Below, one piece after another: positions 52,089-60,651 of a stretch of DNA of 64,000 bases. This DNA is from Desulfocapsa sp. (GTDB lineage Bacteria > Desulfobacterota > Desulfobulbia > Desulfobulbales > Desulfocapsaceae). The stretch is from positions 49,788 to 113,787 of the forward strand of contig JAFLJS010000075.1 of NCBI GenBank assembly GCA_022712895.1. Direction: 5' to 3'. Made by a program: the position numbers and the translations under genes. Every line of letters starts with the position of its first letter. Position 1 is the first letter of the stretch. A model generated the notes under the pieces. The model searched no databases, was not told the DNA's origin, and worked only from the letters and a program-made list of their open reading frames with translations.

Positions 52089-52478
52089 TTAGCCTAATTG
52101 TTCGACCCGTTCACTGGTATTCACCACATCAGTTAAACGGATACCAAATTTTTCACCAACCATCACTGCCTCTCCTCTAGCGATAAGTCTGGAGTTGACA
52201 TACAGGTCAAGGGGATCACCAGCAAGCTTGTCAAGTTCTATAACATAGCCCTCACCCATTTTTAAAAGATCTTTTAACAGAATTTTACTTCTGCCTACTT
52301 CAACGGAAATCTGAAGGGGGACATCATAAAGAAACTCAAGCCCTCTGTCTGGTGATGCTTCCATAGAGTCAGAATCTTGCGGGGCTGCAACAGAGGTGTC
52401 CATTCCTTCATCATTAAGCAACTCTTTGATTTCCTCAGGGTCAGGCCTGGCACTATCATTTATAATTCCATCACTCAT
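52089..52478 (-). CDS. fliN: Flagellar switch protein FliN
   Basis: About 129 residues. The acidic N-terminal part is variable; the C-terminal SpoA domain (about 52-129) has YDVPLQISVEVGRSKILLKD, LLKMGEGYVIELDKLAGDPL and YVNSRLIARGEAVMVGEKFG. Start ATG 52478 has AAGGAG six bases upstream; it lies one base after the fliM stop. FliN is the outer C-ring component. Confidence 0.94.
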   Translation of the reverse strand: MSDGIINDSARPDPEEIKELLNDEGMDTSVAAPQDSDSMEASPDRGLEFLYDVPLQISVEVGRSKILLKDLLKMGEGYVIELDKLAGDPLDLYVNSRLIARGEAVMVGEKFGIRLTDVVNTSERVEQLG

Positions 52479-52479
52479 T

Positions 52480-53472
52480 TCAATCTCCTTGATCGTAAAC
52501 ACCTGTCAGGTGGATAGCTTTCTTGCCCCTGACAGTGCCTGGAATGGCAAAAAATTTATGGTTTTCCTCTACCAGTATCCTGAGAGGGGAGTTGGGGTCG
52601 TAATTAAGGTTGATAATGTCACCTTTCTTCAGTTTCATCACCTTATGAACAGGCATTGTTACAGTCCCAGACTGTGCAACAATTGTTGTAGTCATTTGTT
52701 CCATTTCTCGAACAAGTATATTATACCATCCTGATTGTTTAACTGTTTTAACAGTTAAAAGATCTCGCAACTTTTCTCTTACGGGATCGAGGGTTGCCAC
52801 GGGAAAGACCATGTCAAATCTGCCGGAAAGGTCACCGACTTTAATTTCAAAATTTCCAACTAATACTTCGGCATCCGGTTCAGCTATGGATACCAGTCTG
52901 GGGTTGGACTCTACCTTTATAACTGAGGTCTGTAGTTCTATAACCTGTTCAAGAGATTTGTCTATATCCTGACACGCTTTCAGCATAGTTGATTTTAAAA
53001 CATTTAGCTCAATGGTCGTAGGTTTTCTATCGAGCTGAATCGGTGCCATTTCAGTTGAAGCCCCGAGCATTATTTCAATAAGGGCAAAGCAAAGTTGACC
53101 ATTGAGAAGCATTAGAGCTCCATTTTTCAAAGGATCAAGGCTCAATACTCCTATGGCACCAGCATCTTTTTGGGAAGCCATATACTCCTGGAATTCCATG
53201 TTTTCGATGCCGGTACGAGTGACAGTAAAGTTGCGTTGTAACAGATTGGTAAGTGTAATAGAAAAATTCTGGGCAAAGTCGTCCAGGATAATATCAAAGT
53301 TGGGAATTCGTTGCTGGCTATCACTGCCAGAGCCGAGCTGAAACAGATTGACAGATTTAACATTAGCTCTGTCAATGGTATCACCTTCACCTTTTAAATC
53401 TGTCGAAACCTGTCCGTTTTTTATGGCAAGAAGCAGTTCAGAAATCTGGTTTTTTGAAAGAATTGATTCCAC
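52480..53472 (-). CDS. fliM: Flagellar switch protein FliM
   Basis: A 330-residue FliM. An N-terminal LSKNQISELLLAI resembles the CheY-P-binding peptide (usually LSQxEIDALL); the middle CheC-like domain includes DAGAIGVLSLDPLKNGALML and the C-terminal SpoA domain ends KVMKLKKGDIINLNYDPNSP. The GTG start at 53472 is 16 bases below the fliL stop. The presence of the CheY site suggests chemotactic control although no che gene is here. Confidence 0.93.
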   Translation of the reverse strand: MESILSKNQISELLLAIKNGQVSTDLKGEGDTIDRANVKSVNLFQLGSGSDSQQRIPNFDIILDDFAQNFSITLTNLLQRNFTVTRTGIENMEFQEYMASQKDAGAIGVLSLDPLKNGALMLLNGQLCFALIEIMLGASTEMAPIQLDRKPTTIELNVLKSTMLKACQDIDKSLEQVIELQTSVIKVESNPRLVSIAEPDAEVLVGNFEIKVGDLSGRFDMVFPVATLDPVREKLRDLLTVKTVKQSGWYNILVREMEQMTTTIVAQSGTVTMPVHKVMKLKKGDIINLNYDPNSPLRILVEENHKFFAIPGTVRGKKAIHLTGVYDQGD

Positions 53473-53488
53473 TACGATTCCTTTTGTC

Positions 53489-54004
53489 TTATTGGACTAC
53501 AAAGTCAGTAAAGTAGATGGCTTTTACTTTCCCTGTCTGCATGAAAGAGTTAATTTTGCTCACAAGCTCGGCTTTAAGCTGTTTTTTACCCTGCAAATCA
53601 TGAAGTTCTTCAAATGTTTTATTCCCAACCAATAGAAGAATAGCGTCCCTGATCTGTGGCATACGCTTGCTTGTTTCTTCCAATGCGTCTTCTTTATTAA
53701 GTTCTAAGGTTAATGCTGCCTTGACGTAATGTCTGCCGTCTTCACTAATAATATTTACGATGAATTCATCGATTTTAACCATTGGGCCAATGTCCTGACT
53801 CACTGTAATTTCAGGAACGGGAACACCAAGCCCGGGATCTGATTTTTCTATAACTTCGGGAGCAGGTTTTAGAAAAAAGAAGGCAGCTCCACCAATAATG
53901 AGTAAAAGAATGAATGCAGCGGCAATGATAATTATAAGTTTTTTCTTCCCACCACCTTCTTCAGATCCTTCTTTGTCATTTTTGTTTTTGTCGTCTTTTG
54001 CCAT
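53489..54004 (-). CDS. fliL: Flagellar basal body-associated protein FliL
   Basis: A 171-residue FliL: charged Lys/Asp/Glu N-terminus, one membrane helix (KLIIIIAAAFILLLIIGGAA, about 23-42), and a periplasmic domain with PMVKIDEFIVNIISEDGRHY, VKAALTLELNKEDALEETSK and KAIYFTDFVVQ. FliL rings the stator and supports torque. It follows motB by 29 bases. Confidence 0.93.
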   Translation of the reverse strand: MAKDDKNKNDKEGSEEGGGKKKLIIIIAAAFILLLIIGGAAFFFLKPAPEVIEKSDPGLGVPVPEITVSQDIGPMVKIDEFIVNIISEDGRHYVKAALTLELNKEDALEETSKRMPQIRDAILLLVGNKTFEELHDLQGKKQLKAELVSKINSFMQTGKVKAIYFTDFVVQ

Positions 54005-54033
54005 GGTATTATCCTTTGTCTATGCCAGATGGG

Positions 54034-54822
54034 TTAAAATGGAAGTTCTCCAGGTTTTGCACCCCTTATGCCCATTCCAATATTGTTGTTAGTGCGTAAA
54101 ATGAAATCAACACGACGGTTTTTTGCCATGTTTGCAGGAGTTGTATTTGGTACAATCGGCCTGTCTGGACCATATCCAATGGCTGCCATGCGATCAAGAG
54201 GTAATAGGTCACTTTTTTTGAAAAACCGCATCACAGCTACTGCTCTGTCGACAGAAAGATTCCAGTTGCTGATTTCTCGATTTGATATCGGAGTACTGTC
54301 TGTGTGCCCTTCAATTCTAAGTCGCATGGGCATGGGCCTGATAATGTCAGCGAGACTTCGAAGGATAGGATAGGCAGTTGGGGATACAACTGCAGTACCT
54401 TTCTGAAATAAGACAGAGTCTTTAATCCGGAGAACGATAGTGTCGTCCTCTTTCTTTATCAGCTCAACATCTTCGGGTATATTATCCGACTTTAATTGTG
54501 ATTGTATTCGTTTATATACCTTCATTGCAGCCTCTGACTGGATCGGTGCAAATTTTGATTCGGGGGTCGATGGCATGATAGGTATGGAGAATTTGGCAGG
54601 TGCAGGTTTGGAATAGGCACCGAACGCGGCACGAACAGAGGCGGAAGCCTCTGCAAATTTAACGTCTTCCAGATTGGACATGGACAGCAACAAGACAAAG
54701 AATGTGAGAAGTAGTGTGACAAGATCAGCAAAAGTGGTCATCCATGCAGGTGAACCGGCAACACATTTACACTTGGGACATTTTTTTTCTTCGCAAGGAG
54801 CGTTGTCGTTGTCGTCAGCCAT
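54034..54822 (-). CDS. motB: Flagellar motor stator protein MotB
   Basis: A 262-residue stator subunit. Residues 10-20 form a cysteine cluster (CEEKKCPKCKC). The single membrane helix has the ion-binding Asp33 in WMTTFADLVTLLLTFFVLLL. The C-terminal OmpA-like peptidoglycan-binding domain reads RLRIEGHTDSTPISNREISN, WNLSVDRAVAVMRFF and AIGYGPDRPIVPN. The coupling ion (proton or sodium) cannot be decided by eye. It follows motA by 11 bases. Confidence 0.94.
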   Translation of the reverse strand: MADDNDNAPCEEKKCPKCKCVAGSPAWMTTFADLVTLLLTFFVLLLSMSNLEDVKFAEASASVRAAFGAYSKPAPAKFSIPIMPSTPESKFAPIQSEAAMKVYKRIQSQLKSDNIPEDVELIKKEDDTIVLRIKDSVLFQKGTAVVSPTAYPILRSLADIIRPMPMRLRIEGHTDSTPISNREISNWNLSVDRAVAVMRFFKKSDLLPLDRMAAIGYGPDRPIVPNTTPANMAKNRRVDFILRTNNNIGMGIRGAKPGELPF

Positions 54823-54833
54823 ACTATTACCGC

Positions 54834-55598
54834 CTATTTAAAGGTAGACTCGCGTAAACTGGGAGCAATAAATGCATGAAGCTTTTGTTCCATGATTCGC
54901 GGATTTTCACCGGAAAGAATGGATTGCATACCTTCGATAACTAGTTGTTTCATCAAAGCTTCTGATGCTGCCCTGTTTTTTAACTTACCAGCCATTGGAG
55001 CACAGAAAACATTTGCAAGTACAGCTCCATACAAGGTAGTAAGCAACGCTATAGCCATGGCCGGTCCGATAGAGTCAGGATCGGACATGTTCATAAGCAT
55101 CTGTACAAGACCGATAAGCGTTCCAACCATTCCCATGGCTGGACCATAACCGGCAAGGGATGTGAAAATTTCCTGTCCTTTATTGTGTCTTTCTGCGAGA
55201 TACTCAATCTCAGTGGTGAGCATTGCCTTTAAGGTGTCTGGTTCCTGACCATCAACAGCCATTTGCATTGCTTTTACCAGGAATTCATCCTCAACACTAT
55301 CCATCATACCCTGTAGAGATAGAATACCTTCTTTCCGTGCTTTGTTAGCAAATTCCATTAATTGGACGATAAGGGCATAGGGCTCCGTGTCCTTGTTGAG
55401 GACGGTTTTTTTGGCAATGGCTACTGCACCAATAATATCCTTTAGGGGATAGTGAACGAGCGCTACTCCAATGGTTCCACCAAAAACAATCATGGCGGAT
55501 GGTATGTTAATGAAAATACCAAGTGGTCCACCCTGAAGAATAGCCATAAGCATCAGGCCACACGCAAGAGCTAACCCAATTATTGTTCCGATATCCAA
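54834..55598 (-). CDS. motA: Flagellar motor stator protein MotA
   Basis: About 254 residues, PomA-like in length. DIGTIIGLALACGLMLMAIL opens the first helix; GGPLGIFINIPSAMIVFGGT, the cytoplasmic part with EIEYLAERHNKGQEIFTSLA, and GPAMGMVGTLIGLVQMLMNM and YGAVLANVFCAPMAGKLKNR follow. I chose TTG 55598 because GGAGG is seven bases upstream and the protein then starts MDIGTII, like PomA (MDLATLL). GTG 55613 and 55604 are alternatives. It is the first gene of a unit that runs to fliR. Confidence 0.93.
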   Translation of the reverse strand: MDIGTIIGLALACGLMLMAILQGGPLGIFINIPSAMIVFGGTIGVALVHYPLKDIIGAVAIAKKTVLNKDTEPYALIVQLMEFANKARKEGILSLQGMMDSVEDEFLVKAMQMAVDGQEPDTLKAMLTTEIEYLAERHNKGQEIFTSLAGYGPAMGMVGTLIGLVQMLMNMSDPDSIGPAMAIALLTTLYGAVLANVFCAPMAGKLKNRAASEALMKQLVIEGMQSILSGENPRIMEQKLHAFIAPSLRESTFK

Positions 55599-55674
55599 AG
55601 ACACAACCTCCACTACATAAAAGAATAATTAGAAAAATATATTTCATCTTATATTCTGGCGTCCCAAAAAACAA

Positions 55675-55691
55675 TGCAAAATATATTCCTG
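55675..55691 (-). promoter_or_regulatory. Weak sigma-54 candidate upstream of motA
   Basis: On the minus strand CAGGAATATATTTTGCA has the GG-N10-GC spacing and a perfect TTGCA, but TGGCA is CAGGAA, so the -24 is poor. It is placed correctly, roughly 65-75 bases before the start of motA and after the flgE terminator. Confidence 0.3.
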
Positions 55692-55770
55692 AAGTGGTAC
55701 TTTTCTTTGGATACGTTTATTGGCTGAAATTGCGATGTATTATGAAGTTTATATAGGAAGGAGGAGAAAA

Positions 55771-55800
55771 AACCGGATGTCATAAAAATGACACCCGGTT
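55771..55800 (-). terminator. Intrinsic terminator downstream of flgE
   Basis: On the minus strand a 13-pair stem with one mismatch (55771-55783 with 55788-55800) and a four-base loop, immediately followed by a T-run (TTTTTT, the complement of 55767-55772) and CTCC. It closes the fliF-to-flgE transcription unit, so motA needs its own promoter. Confidence 0.85.
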
Positions 55801-55825
55801 GGAAGAAGGGAAAATTCAGAATTGC

Positions 55826-57154
55826 CTATCGTTTAAGATTAATCAGTTCACCTAACATCTCATCAACTGTGGTAATAATTTTAGAGTTTGCCTGAAAACC
55901 CCTCTGTATGGTGATCATTTTTACAAACTCCTGGCCCATATCAACATTTGACTGTTCCAGTGAATTTGTATATATTTTTCCAAGTTCGGGACCTGGCAGA
56001 CCGGAACGTGCAGCACCTGAGGCCTCAGTCGCTGTAAACATGTTTGATCCAATTAGCTCAAGACCACCAGGATTGTTAAATTTAGCAAGGACAAGGCTCG
56101 ACACCTTTACCTGCTCACCGTTAGAGTAGGATGCGACAACAACGCCAGACGCATTAATACCTACGTTGGTCAGATTTCCTGCAGAATACCCATTTTGGTC
56201 CTGCGATATTACCGTCGATACACTATTGAATTGAGTAGTGTCAAAAACCAGTCGCACGGGAGTAGGAACTGACCCATTCAGATAGTCAAGAGCTGGAATT
56301 TCGCCGGTACCATTGGGATTTGTTCCCAGCGGTGGGACAGGATCCGGTAATGCAGGATCAAGGTTACCGTTCTGGTCAAAAAGTATCTCTCCTCGTGGAG
56401 CAGCACCTCCAGCAACATCACCGAAAGGAACTCCGGTACTGTCGACAGAACTGTACCAGTAATCCCATGCATTATCGTTAGGAGCAACTAAGGTCGCAGG
56501 ATCTTGCTTCCTGAAGTAGAGCGTAACTAAATGAGATTCTCCCAATGTGTCATAAACAGGTGTAGAAGAAGAATAGTTAAAGGTTGTTGGATCTGTATAG
56601 GAAAATGGCGTGGCTACGGCATCAATAATAGTTGTCGCTGAGTCAAGGTTAGTATTCAAATTTATACTATCAGTAACTTTTGCGGGAACCAATCCAACGT
56701 TCTGCACCTGGATGTCGGTCGCATCGCCAGCAATGAGATTACCGTTTACATCGTAGCCCTTCCCCTGCACCCTGTATCCTTCCGGGTTGACAAGATACCC
56801 CTCAGCGTTAAAGCGAAAAGCACCAGCTCTTGAATACAAAGTTGTGTCATTGCCAACTTCTTTGAGCATAAAGAAGCCTTCGCCTTCAATAGCTACATCG
56901 GTATCAGAAGTCGTAGATTCGAATGTTCCCTGACTGAAAATGTTATCCACTTTTGACATGGTAACACCACGTCCAACCTGGGATTTTCCGCCAGACCCAA
57001 AAACAGTTGAGGACAGCATATCAGAAAAAACAGTCCGTGAGCCTTTGAAGCCAACAGTGTTTGTATTGGCAAGGTTGTTACCAACAACACTCATTGCAGA
57101 TGAATTTGTGTTTAGCCCACTTACGCCACTATATAATGCACTGGTGATACCCAT
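55826..57154 (-). CDS. flgE: Flagellar hook protein FlgE
   Basis: A 442-residue hook protein: MGITSALYSGVSGLNTNSSA, MSVVGNNLANTNTVGFKGSR and TVFSDMLSSTVFGSGG at the N-terminus; NVGINASGVVVASYSNGEQV and NSLEQSNVDMGQEFVKMITI then QRGFQANSKIITTVDEMLGE at the C-terminus. It is longer than many FlgF/FlgG paralogues because of the D1/D2 insert. It follows flgD by 42 bases and is closed by a terminator. Confidence 0.95.
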   Translation of the reverse strand: MGITSALYSGVSGLNTNSSAMSVVGNNLANTNTVGFKGSRTVFSDMLSSTVFGSGGKSQVGRGVTMSKVDNIFSQGTFESTTSDTDVAIEGEGFFMLKEVGNDTTLYSRAGAFRFNAEGYLVNPEGYRVQGKGYDVNGNLIAGDATDIQVQNVGLVPAKVTDSINLNTNLDSATTIIDAVATPFSYTDPTTFNYSSSTPVYDTLGESHLVTLYFRKQDPATLVAPNDNAWDYWYSSVDSTGVPFGDVAGGAAPRGEILFDQNGNLDPALPDPVPPLGTNPNGTGEIPALDYLNGSVPTPVRLVFDTTQFNSVSTVISQDQNGYSAGNLTNVGINASGVVVASYSNGEQVKVSSLVLAKFNNPGGLELIGSNMFTATEASGAARSGLPGPELGKIYTNSLEQSNVDMGQEFVKMITIQRGFQANSKIITTVDEMLGELINLKR

Positions 57155-57196
57155 AGAAAAATCCTCCCTCTTCTAGGACTGGATTAAATTAATCAG

Positions 57197-58048
57197 TTAG
57201 TTTACAGCCAGATGGTGCTCAAGCTGGTCTTGTTCGATCTGTTCTTCGTCCGTGAGGGCAGATTCGGCTGTTGACTCAGCGGCTGTCCCTGCCGCTGCAA
57301 TTATTTCATCGGTTACGCTTACATCATTTGTTACATCAGCAGTATCTTCACTGACTGCAGCAGCTTTATTTTTATAGATGGCAAGGATTGAATCCGCACT
57401 TAACTGTGCCCCAGCCTGGGTAAACAAGACAACTTCTCCTGTACTATTGTTAAATTCAACTCCTGTGACTTCTGATTGAACGAGGGGTGAAATAGCAATT
57501 GATTGCTCACCAACTCCAGCAGATCCCTGTAGCACTATTTTATAGTCTCCAGCAGGAACACGTTCACCATTACTGTTCATACCATTCCATTCAATAAAAT
57601 GACTACCTTCAGTTAGGTCAGTAGGATGAAGTGTGGCAACCGTAGTTCCCGATTCATCCTTTATGAATAATGTCACTGAAGCGGCAAGACCGTCCAGTTC
57701 ATAGCCAACGGAGACAGATCCCTCTTCATCCATAGTAAAATCGCCATCCTGATAGCTTACAGTTTTTCCGATTAAGTCCATTGTTGAAAAACGATCGGAC
57801 TGTTGCTGGGCGAGGGCTAAATCTTCCATGTTTTCATTAATATTAAACAACTGTTCAAGGGAACTGAATTGGGCCAGTTGGGCTGTGAATTCCGTAGCAT
57901 CTTCAGGGTTCATTGGATCCTGGTTCTGAAGTTGTGCCACAAGCAGAGTGAGAAAATCCTCTTTGCCCAAATCACCACCCGATTGGTCTGAATAAACGGG
58001 TGTATTTGCTTGAGATGTGGGTCCGAAAATTTCAGCGATATCTGTCAT
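57197..58048 (-). CDS. flgD: Hook capping/assembly protein FlgD
   Basis: A 283-residue FlgD. The N-terminal FlgD signature is GKEDFLTLLVAQLQNQDPMN, PEDATEFTAQLAQFSSLEQL; the C-terminal tudor/FnIII parts are present (ASVTLFIKDESGTTVATLHP, HFIEWNGMNSNGERVPAGDY). The last 60 residues are a long acidic Ala/Thr-rich tail that is not usual in enterobacterial FlgD (231 residues). It caps the hook during growth. Confidence 0.92.
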   Translation of the reverse strand: MTDIAEIFGPTSQANTPVYSDQSGGDLGKEDFLTLLVAQLQNQDPMNPEDATEFTAQLAQFSSLEQLFNINENMEDLALAQQQSDRFSTMDLIGKTVSYQDGDFTMDEEGSVSVGYELDGLAASVTLFIKDESGTTVATLHPTDLTEGSHFIEWNGMNSNGERVPAGDYKIVLQGSAGVGEQSIAISPLVQSEVTGVEFNNSTGEVVLFTQAGAQLSADSILAIYKNKAAAVSEDTADVTNDVSVTDEIIAAAGTAAESTAESALTDEEQIEQDQLEHHLAVN

Positions 58049-58066
58049 AGTCTGTCTCCTTACTAT

Positions 58067-59506
58067 CTAGGCAGTAACGTTTAAGCCACTTTTTTCATGC
58101 AGAGAGTCTAATTCTTCACTGTCAAGCAGTGTGTCGAAAGAGTCTTCTGGCTGACCAGATGTTTTTCTAGAATTTGTTGCAAATTGTTGTTGTGAATCAA
58201 AATGCTCCTGAAATAAATTTTGCTGGTTGTCGCTATCCGCCTGCAAGGTTATTTCAAAAGTGTCAATATTGAATCCCTGATCCTCTAAAACTCCACGAAG
58301 ACGATTCATATGTTTCTCTAATGTCTCTAACGCCTGTTGGCTTTGAGCAACAATATTTGCCGAAATCGAATCACCTTTTACCAGAATATCTATCTTAAGC
58401 TGGCCGAGCTCTGCAGGATGCAGCTGGAGTGTCAATTTACTGGTTTGTAACCGGGGATTGACATTAAAACGTTGAACAAGGTTGTCAATAAGTTCTTTTT
58501 CAGGCACAATCTGGGTGGCGCCAGGTGCAAATTTTCCTTCTACACTCACTGTAGTTGGATTGGTACTGATTTCGCTGCTGCGCAATTGGTAGCTGAAACT
58601 TGTTTCGCCAGGGGACGTTTCTGAAATAATTGGTGTCGCGGATGATGTAGCATTTAAAATACTGTCCTTGTTTTGCCCATTATTTCCTTTTTGATCACTC
58701 TGCTGATTTGTTGTCTGTCCCTGGGAGTTTTTTTGAGCCTCACCTATTTTAGCGTTTAGGAACTGTTCAGTAACTTCTTGTCGACTACTCTCTGGCTTTG
58801 AACTGTTCGCTGTAAATGTTTTTTGCTCACCAGGCAGTAGTTGGGCAATCGTGGACTGTCTGACTTGGATTGTCTCTGCTTCTGTTTCATTTAAGACTGG
58901 AGAGCTTAACATTTGCAGATTGTCAATCTGTTCTTTATTACCAGCTGTAACGGTATTGGAACTTTTGATTGTGATGGCACCAATATTGTTCCCTTCATCT
59001 ATGATTTGCTGGATTTGTTGTAAAAGGATCGTTTCAGCTTTTGATGTACTTACTGTCTTAGCTGTGGGGTCTGCAATCAAAGAGGGTGATTCGACCTTGC
59101 CTTGTGTAGAAAACTCAGGTTCTACTATTTCTGTTGCTGGCGGGGCAGTAGCTGGTGGGGCAGTAGCTGGCAGGGGGGGGCTGGGAAGTGTAGTAGGCTG
59201 CTGACTCTGGTTCTGTACATTTTGGTTAAGGATTTCAGCCGTAACCGGTTGTATCCTGAGAGCGGTCTCTACGGATGCTGGAGCCAACTCAGAAATACCA
59301 TCTTTAGCGCTTCCTTCACTTAATTCTGCTTGGTTTTGGTTACCGTGCTCCTGCTGATTGTCAGTTAAGCTTTGTTGTCCTGCCACAGCTTCTTCCATGA
59401 TGGGAGTAAAATCGTCCCCACCATTTTCGGCCGCACTATTATTGACTGCTTGTGTTTGAGGTGTACGTTGAACAGCAACGTCAGGGCTAAGTAAAAATTG
59501 TTCCAT
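58067..59506 (-). CDS. fliK: Flagellar hook-length control protein FliK
   Basis: A 479-residue FliK: a long, polar N-terminal region that is Gln/Ser/Thr-rich and acts as the ruler, and the C-terminal Flg_hook domain (about 345-430) with KLTLQLHPAELGQLKIDILV, SISANIVAQSQQALETLEKH, MNRLRGVLEDQGFNIDTFEI. A short Pro/Ala repeat (APPATAPPAT) lies near residue 120. It starts six bases below the motE stop and ends 18 bases above flgD. Confidence 0.92.
   Translation of the reverse strand: MEQFLLSPDVAVQRTPQTQAVNNSAAENGGDDFTPIMEEAVAGQQSLTDNQQEHGNQNQAELSEGSAKDGISELAPASVETALRIQPVTAEILNQNVQNQSQQPTTLPSPPLPATAPPATAPPATEIVEPEFSTQGKVESPSLIADPTAKTVSTSKAETILLQQIQQIIDEGNNIGAITIKSSNTVTAGNKEQIDNLQMLSSPVLNETEAETIQVRQSTIAQLLPGEQKTFTANSSKPESSRQEVTEQFLNAKIGEAQKNSQGQTTNQQSDQKGNNGQNKDSILNATSSATPIISETSPGETSFSYQLRSSEISTNPTTVSVEGKFAPGATQIVPEKELIDNLVQRFNVNPRLQTSKLTLQLHPAELGQLKIDILVKGDSISANIVAQSQQALETLEKHMNRLRGVLEDQGFNIDTFEITLQADSDNQQNLFQEHFDSQQQFATNSRKTSGQPEDSFDTLLDSEELDSLHEKSGLNVTA
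59142..59171. repeat. 15-base tandem repeat inside fliK
   Basis: GGGGCAGTAGCTGGT is followed by GGGGCAGTAGCTGGC, with a diverged unit before them. In the minus-strand protein it gives the Ala-Pro-Pro-Ala-Thr repeat, so unit gain or loss changes FliK ruler length without breaking the frame. Confidence 0.6.
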
Positions 59507-59512
59507 ACTCGG

Positions 59513-60109
59513 TTACTCCACCTTTATGGTTGTAAATGTTGTACTAAGCTGAGATGCTTTTGCTTTATCCATACGATCAAGAATCTTGGCTGCAGATTTT
59601 ACTTTCATATTAGCAAGAAGATCAGCCGCCAGTTGCTCGTCAAGTGTTCCAAGGGCTAAAGCAGCTCTTTCTGGGGACATTTTGGCATATATCATTCCCA
59701 GATCCTGGATCTTTTTTTGCTCTTCAACATCTTTTTCTACCAAAAGTGATGCTATTTTTTTTTGTACTTTCATTAATTCATCAAGTTTATCATCTATCAA
59801 CTTGAGTTTCTTATCGGCTTCCTCTTCAAGAGTCTTTAGCTCCTTTTCTCTTAAAGCCAGTACTTTTTTCTCTTCCTCCAGACTGTCACGTTCATTTTGA
59901 AGAATGGTATAGAGCCTGCGTTCTTCAACTGAACTGAATGTGGTTTTTGGAGGCTGTTGGTTAGGTACAAGTTTTCCTGACTGCCCAGTCTTTTTTGTTT
60001 GAATTGATGAAAAATCCTGTTCTGTTGTTTCTGCTTTTGCGAGAACTGAACCTGCAAAAAAACATAAAAAAAGCGCTAAGGTAACGTTAGCGAATGATCT
60101 GGCTTTCAT
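59513..60109 (-). CDS. motE: MotE-like periplasmic flagellar protein (MgtE N-domain type)
   Basis: A 198-residue protein with a signal peptide or anchor (NVTLALFLCFFAGSVLAKAE), a long Glu/Lys-rich coiled coil (about 60-125), and a C-terminal MgtE-N-like domain: KIQDLGMIYAKMSPERAALA, LGTLDEQLAADLLANMKVKS, AAKILDRMDKAKASQLST. This matches MotE, a chaperone of the MotC stator partner in rhizobia, and its homologues placed between fliK and fliJ. AGGAG precedes the ATG. Confidence 0.8.
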   Translation of the reverse strand: MKARSFANVTLALFLCFFAGSVLAKAETTEQDFSSIQTKKTGQSGKLVPNQQPPKTTFSSVEERRLYTILQNERDSLEEEKKVLALREKELKTLEEEADKKLKLIDDKLDELMKVQKKIASLLVEKDVEEQKKIQDLGMIYAKMSPERAALALGTLDEQLAADLLANMKVKSAAKILDRMDKAKASQLSTTFTTIKVE

Positions 60110-60201
60110 GTGTACTCCTGAAAAAAAGTGGTCTATGGATTAGGACTGATATTGCGAATCAAGTCTTGAAGATTGTGTAATTACACATAAAACATGATCA
60201 A

Positions 60202-60648
60202 TTATGCCGTCGGTCTTTCATGGTGAAGGATGGCGATCTCATCAAGCATATTTGCTTCTTTTTTGTCAATGTATTGTTTCCACGCTTTGTTTTGTCGCTC
60301 TTTTAGTTCTTGTAATACTTTATAATCCCTACTTTTTTCAATGAGACGATTCCTTTTATTTTCACTAATTTTCTTCTTTTCACGAAACAGCTTTCGAAGC
60401 GATTTGATCTCACCGTGGGTATAAGTGATGCTTTCTTCAAAGCGACCAAGCTCAACGGCAAGCATCCCTTCGTGCTGTTTTATCTCTAGAAGGTCTATAA
60501 CTTCCTGAAGTTTGGTGCGGGTTGTGGAGAGTTTGTTTTCAACTTCTTTTTGTACAGCCAGGGCTTGTATAAATTTTTGTTGAGCGAGGTCTTCCTTACG
60601 TTTTCTTACCTTTAAAACAATATCGAGGGAGAAGGGTTTGGGGGGCAT
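60202..60648 (-). CDS. fliJ: Flagellar export protein FliJ
   Basis: A 148-residue coiled-coil protein: FSLDIVLKVRKRKEDLAQQK, FIQALAVQKEVENKLSTTRT, and highly charged heptads to the end. FliJ is the stalk of the FliHI ATPase ring. It is three bases after fliI; 92 bases separate it from motE. Confidence 0.88.
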   Translation of the reverse strand: MPPKPFSLDIVLKVRKRKEDLAQQKFIQALAVQKEVENKLSTTRTKLQEVIDLLEIKQHEGMLAVELGRFEESITYTHGEIKSLRKLFREKKKISENKRNRLIEKSRDYKVLQELKERQNKAWKQYIDKKEANMLDEIAILHHERPTA

Positions 60649-60651
60649 TGT

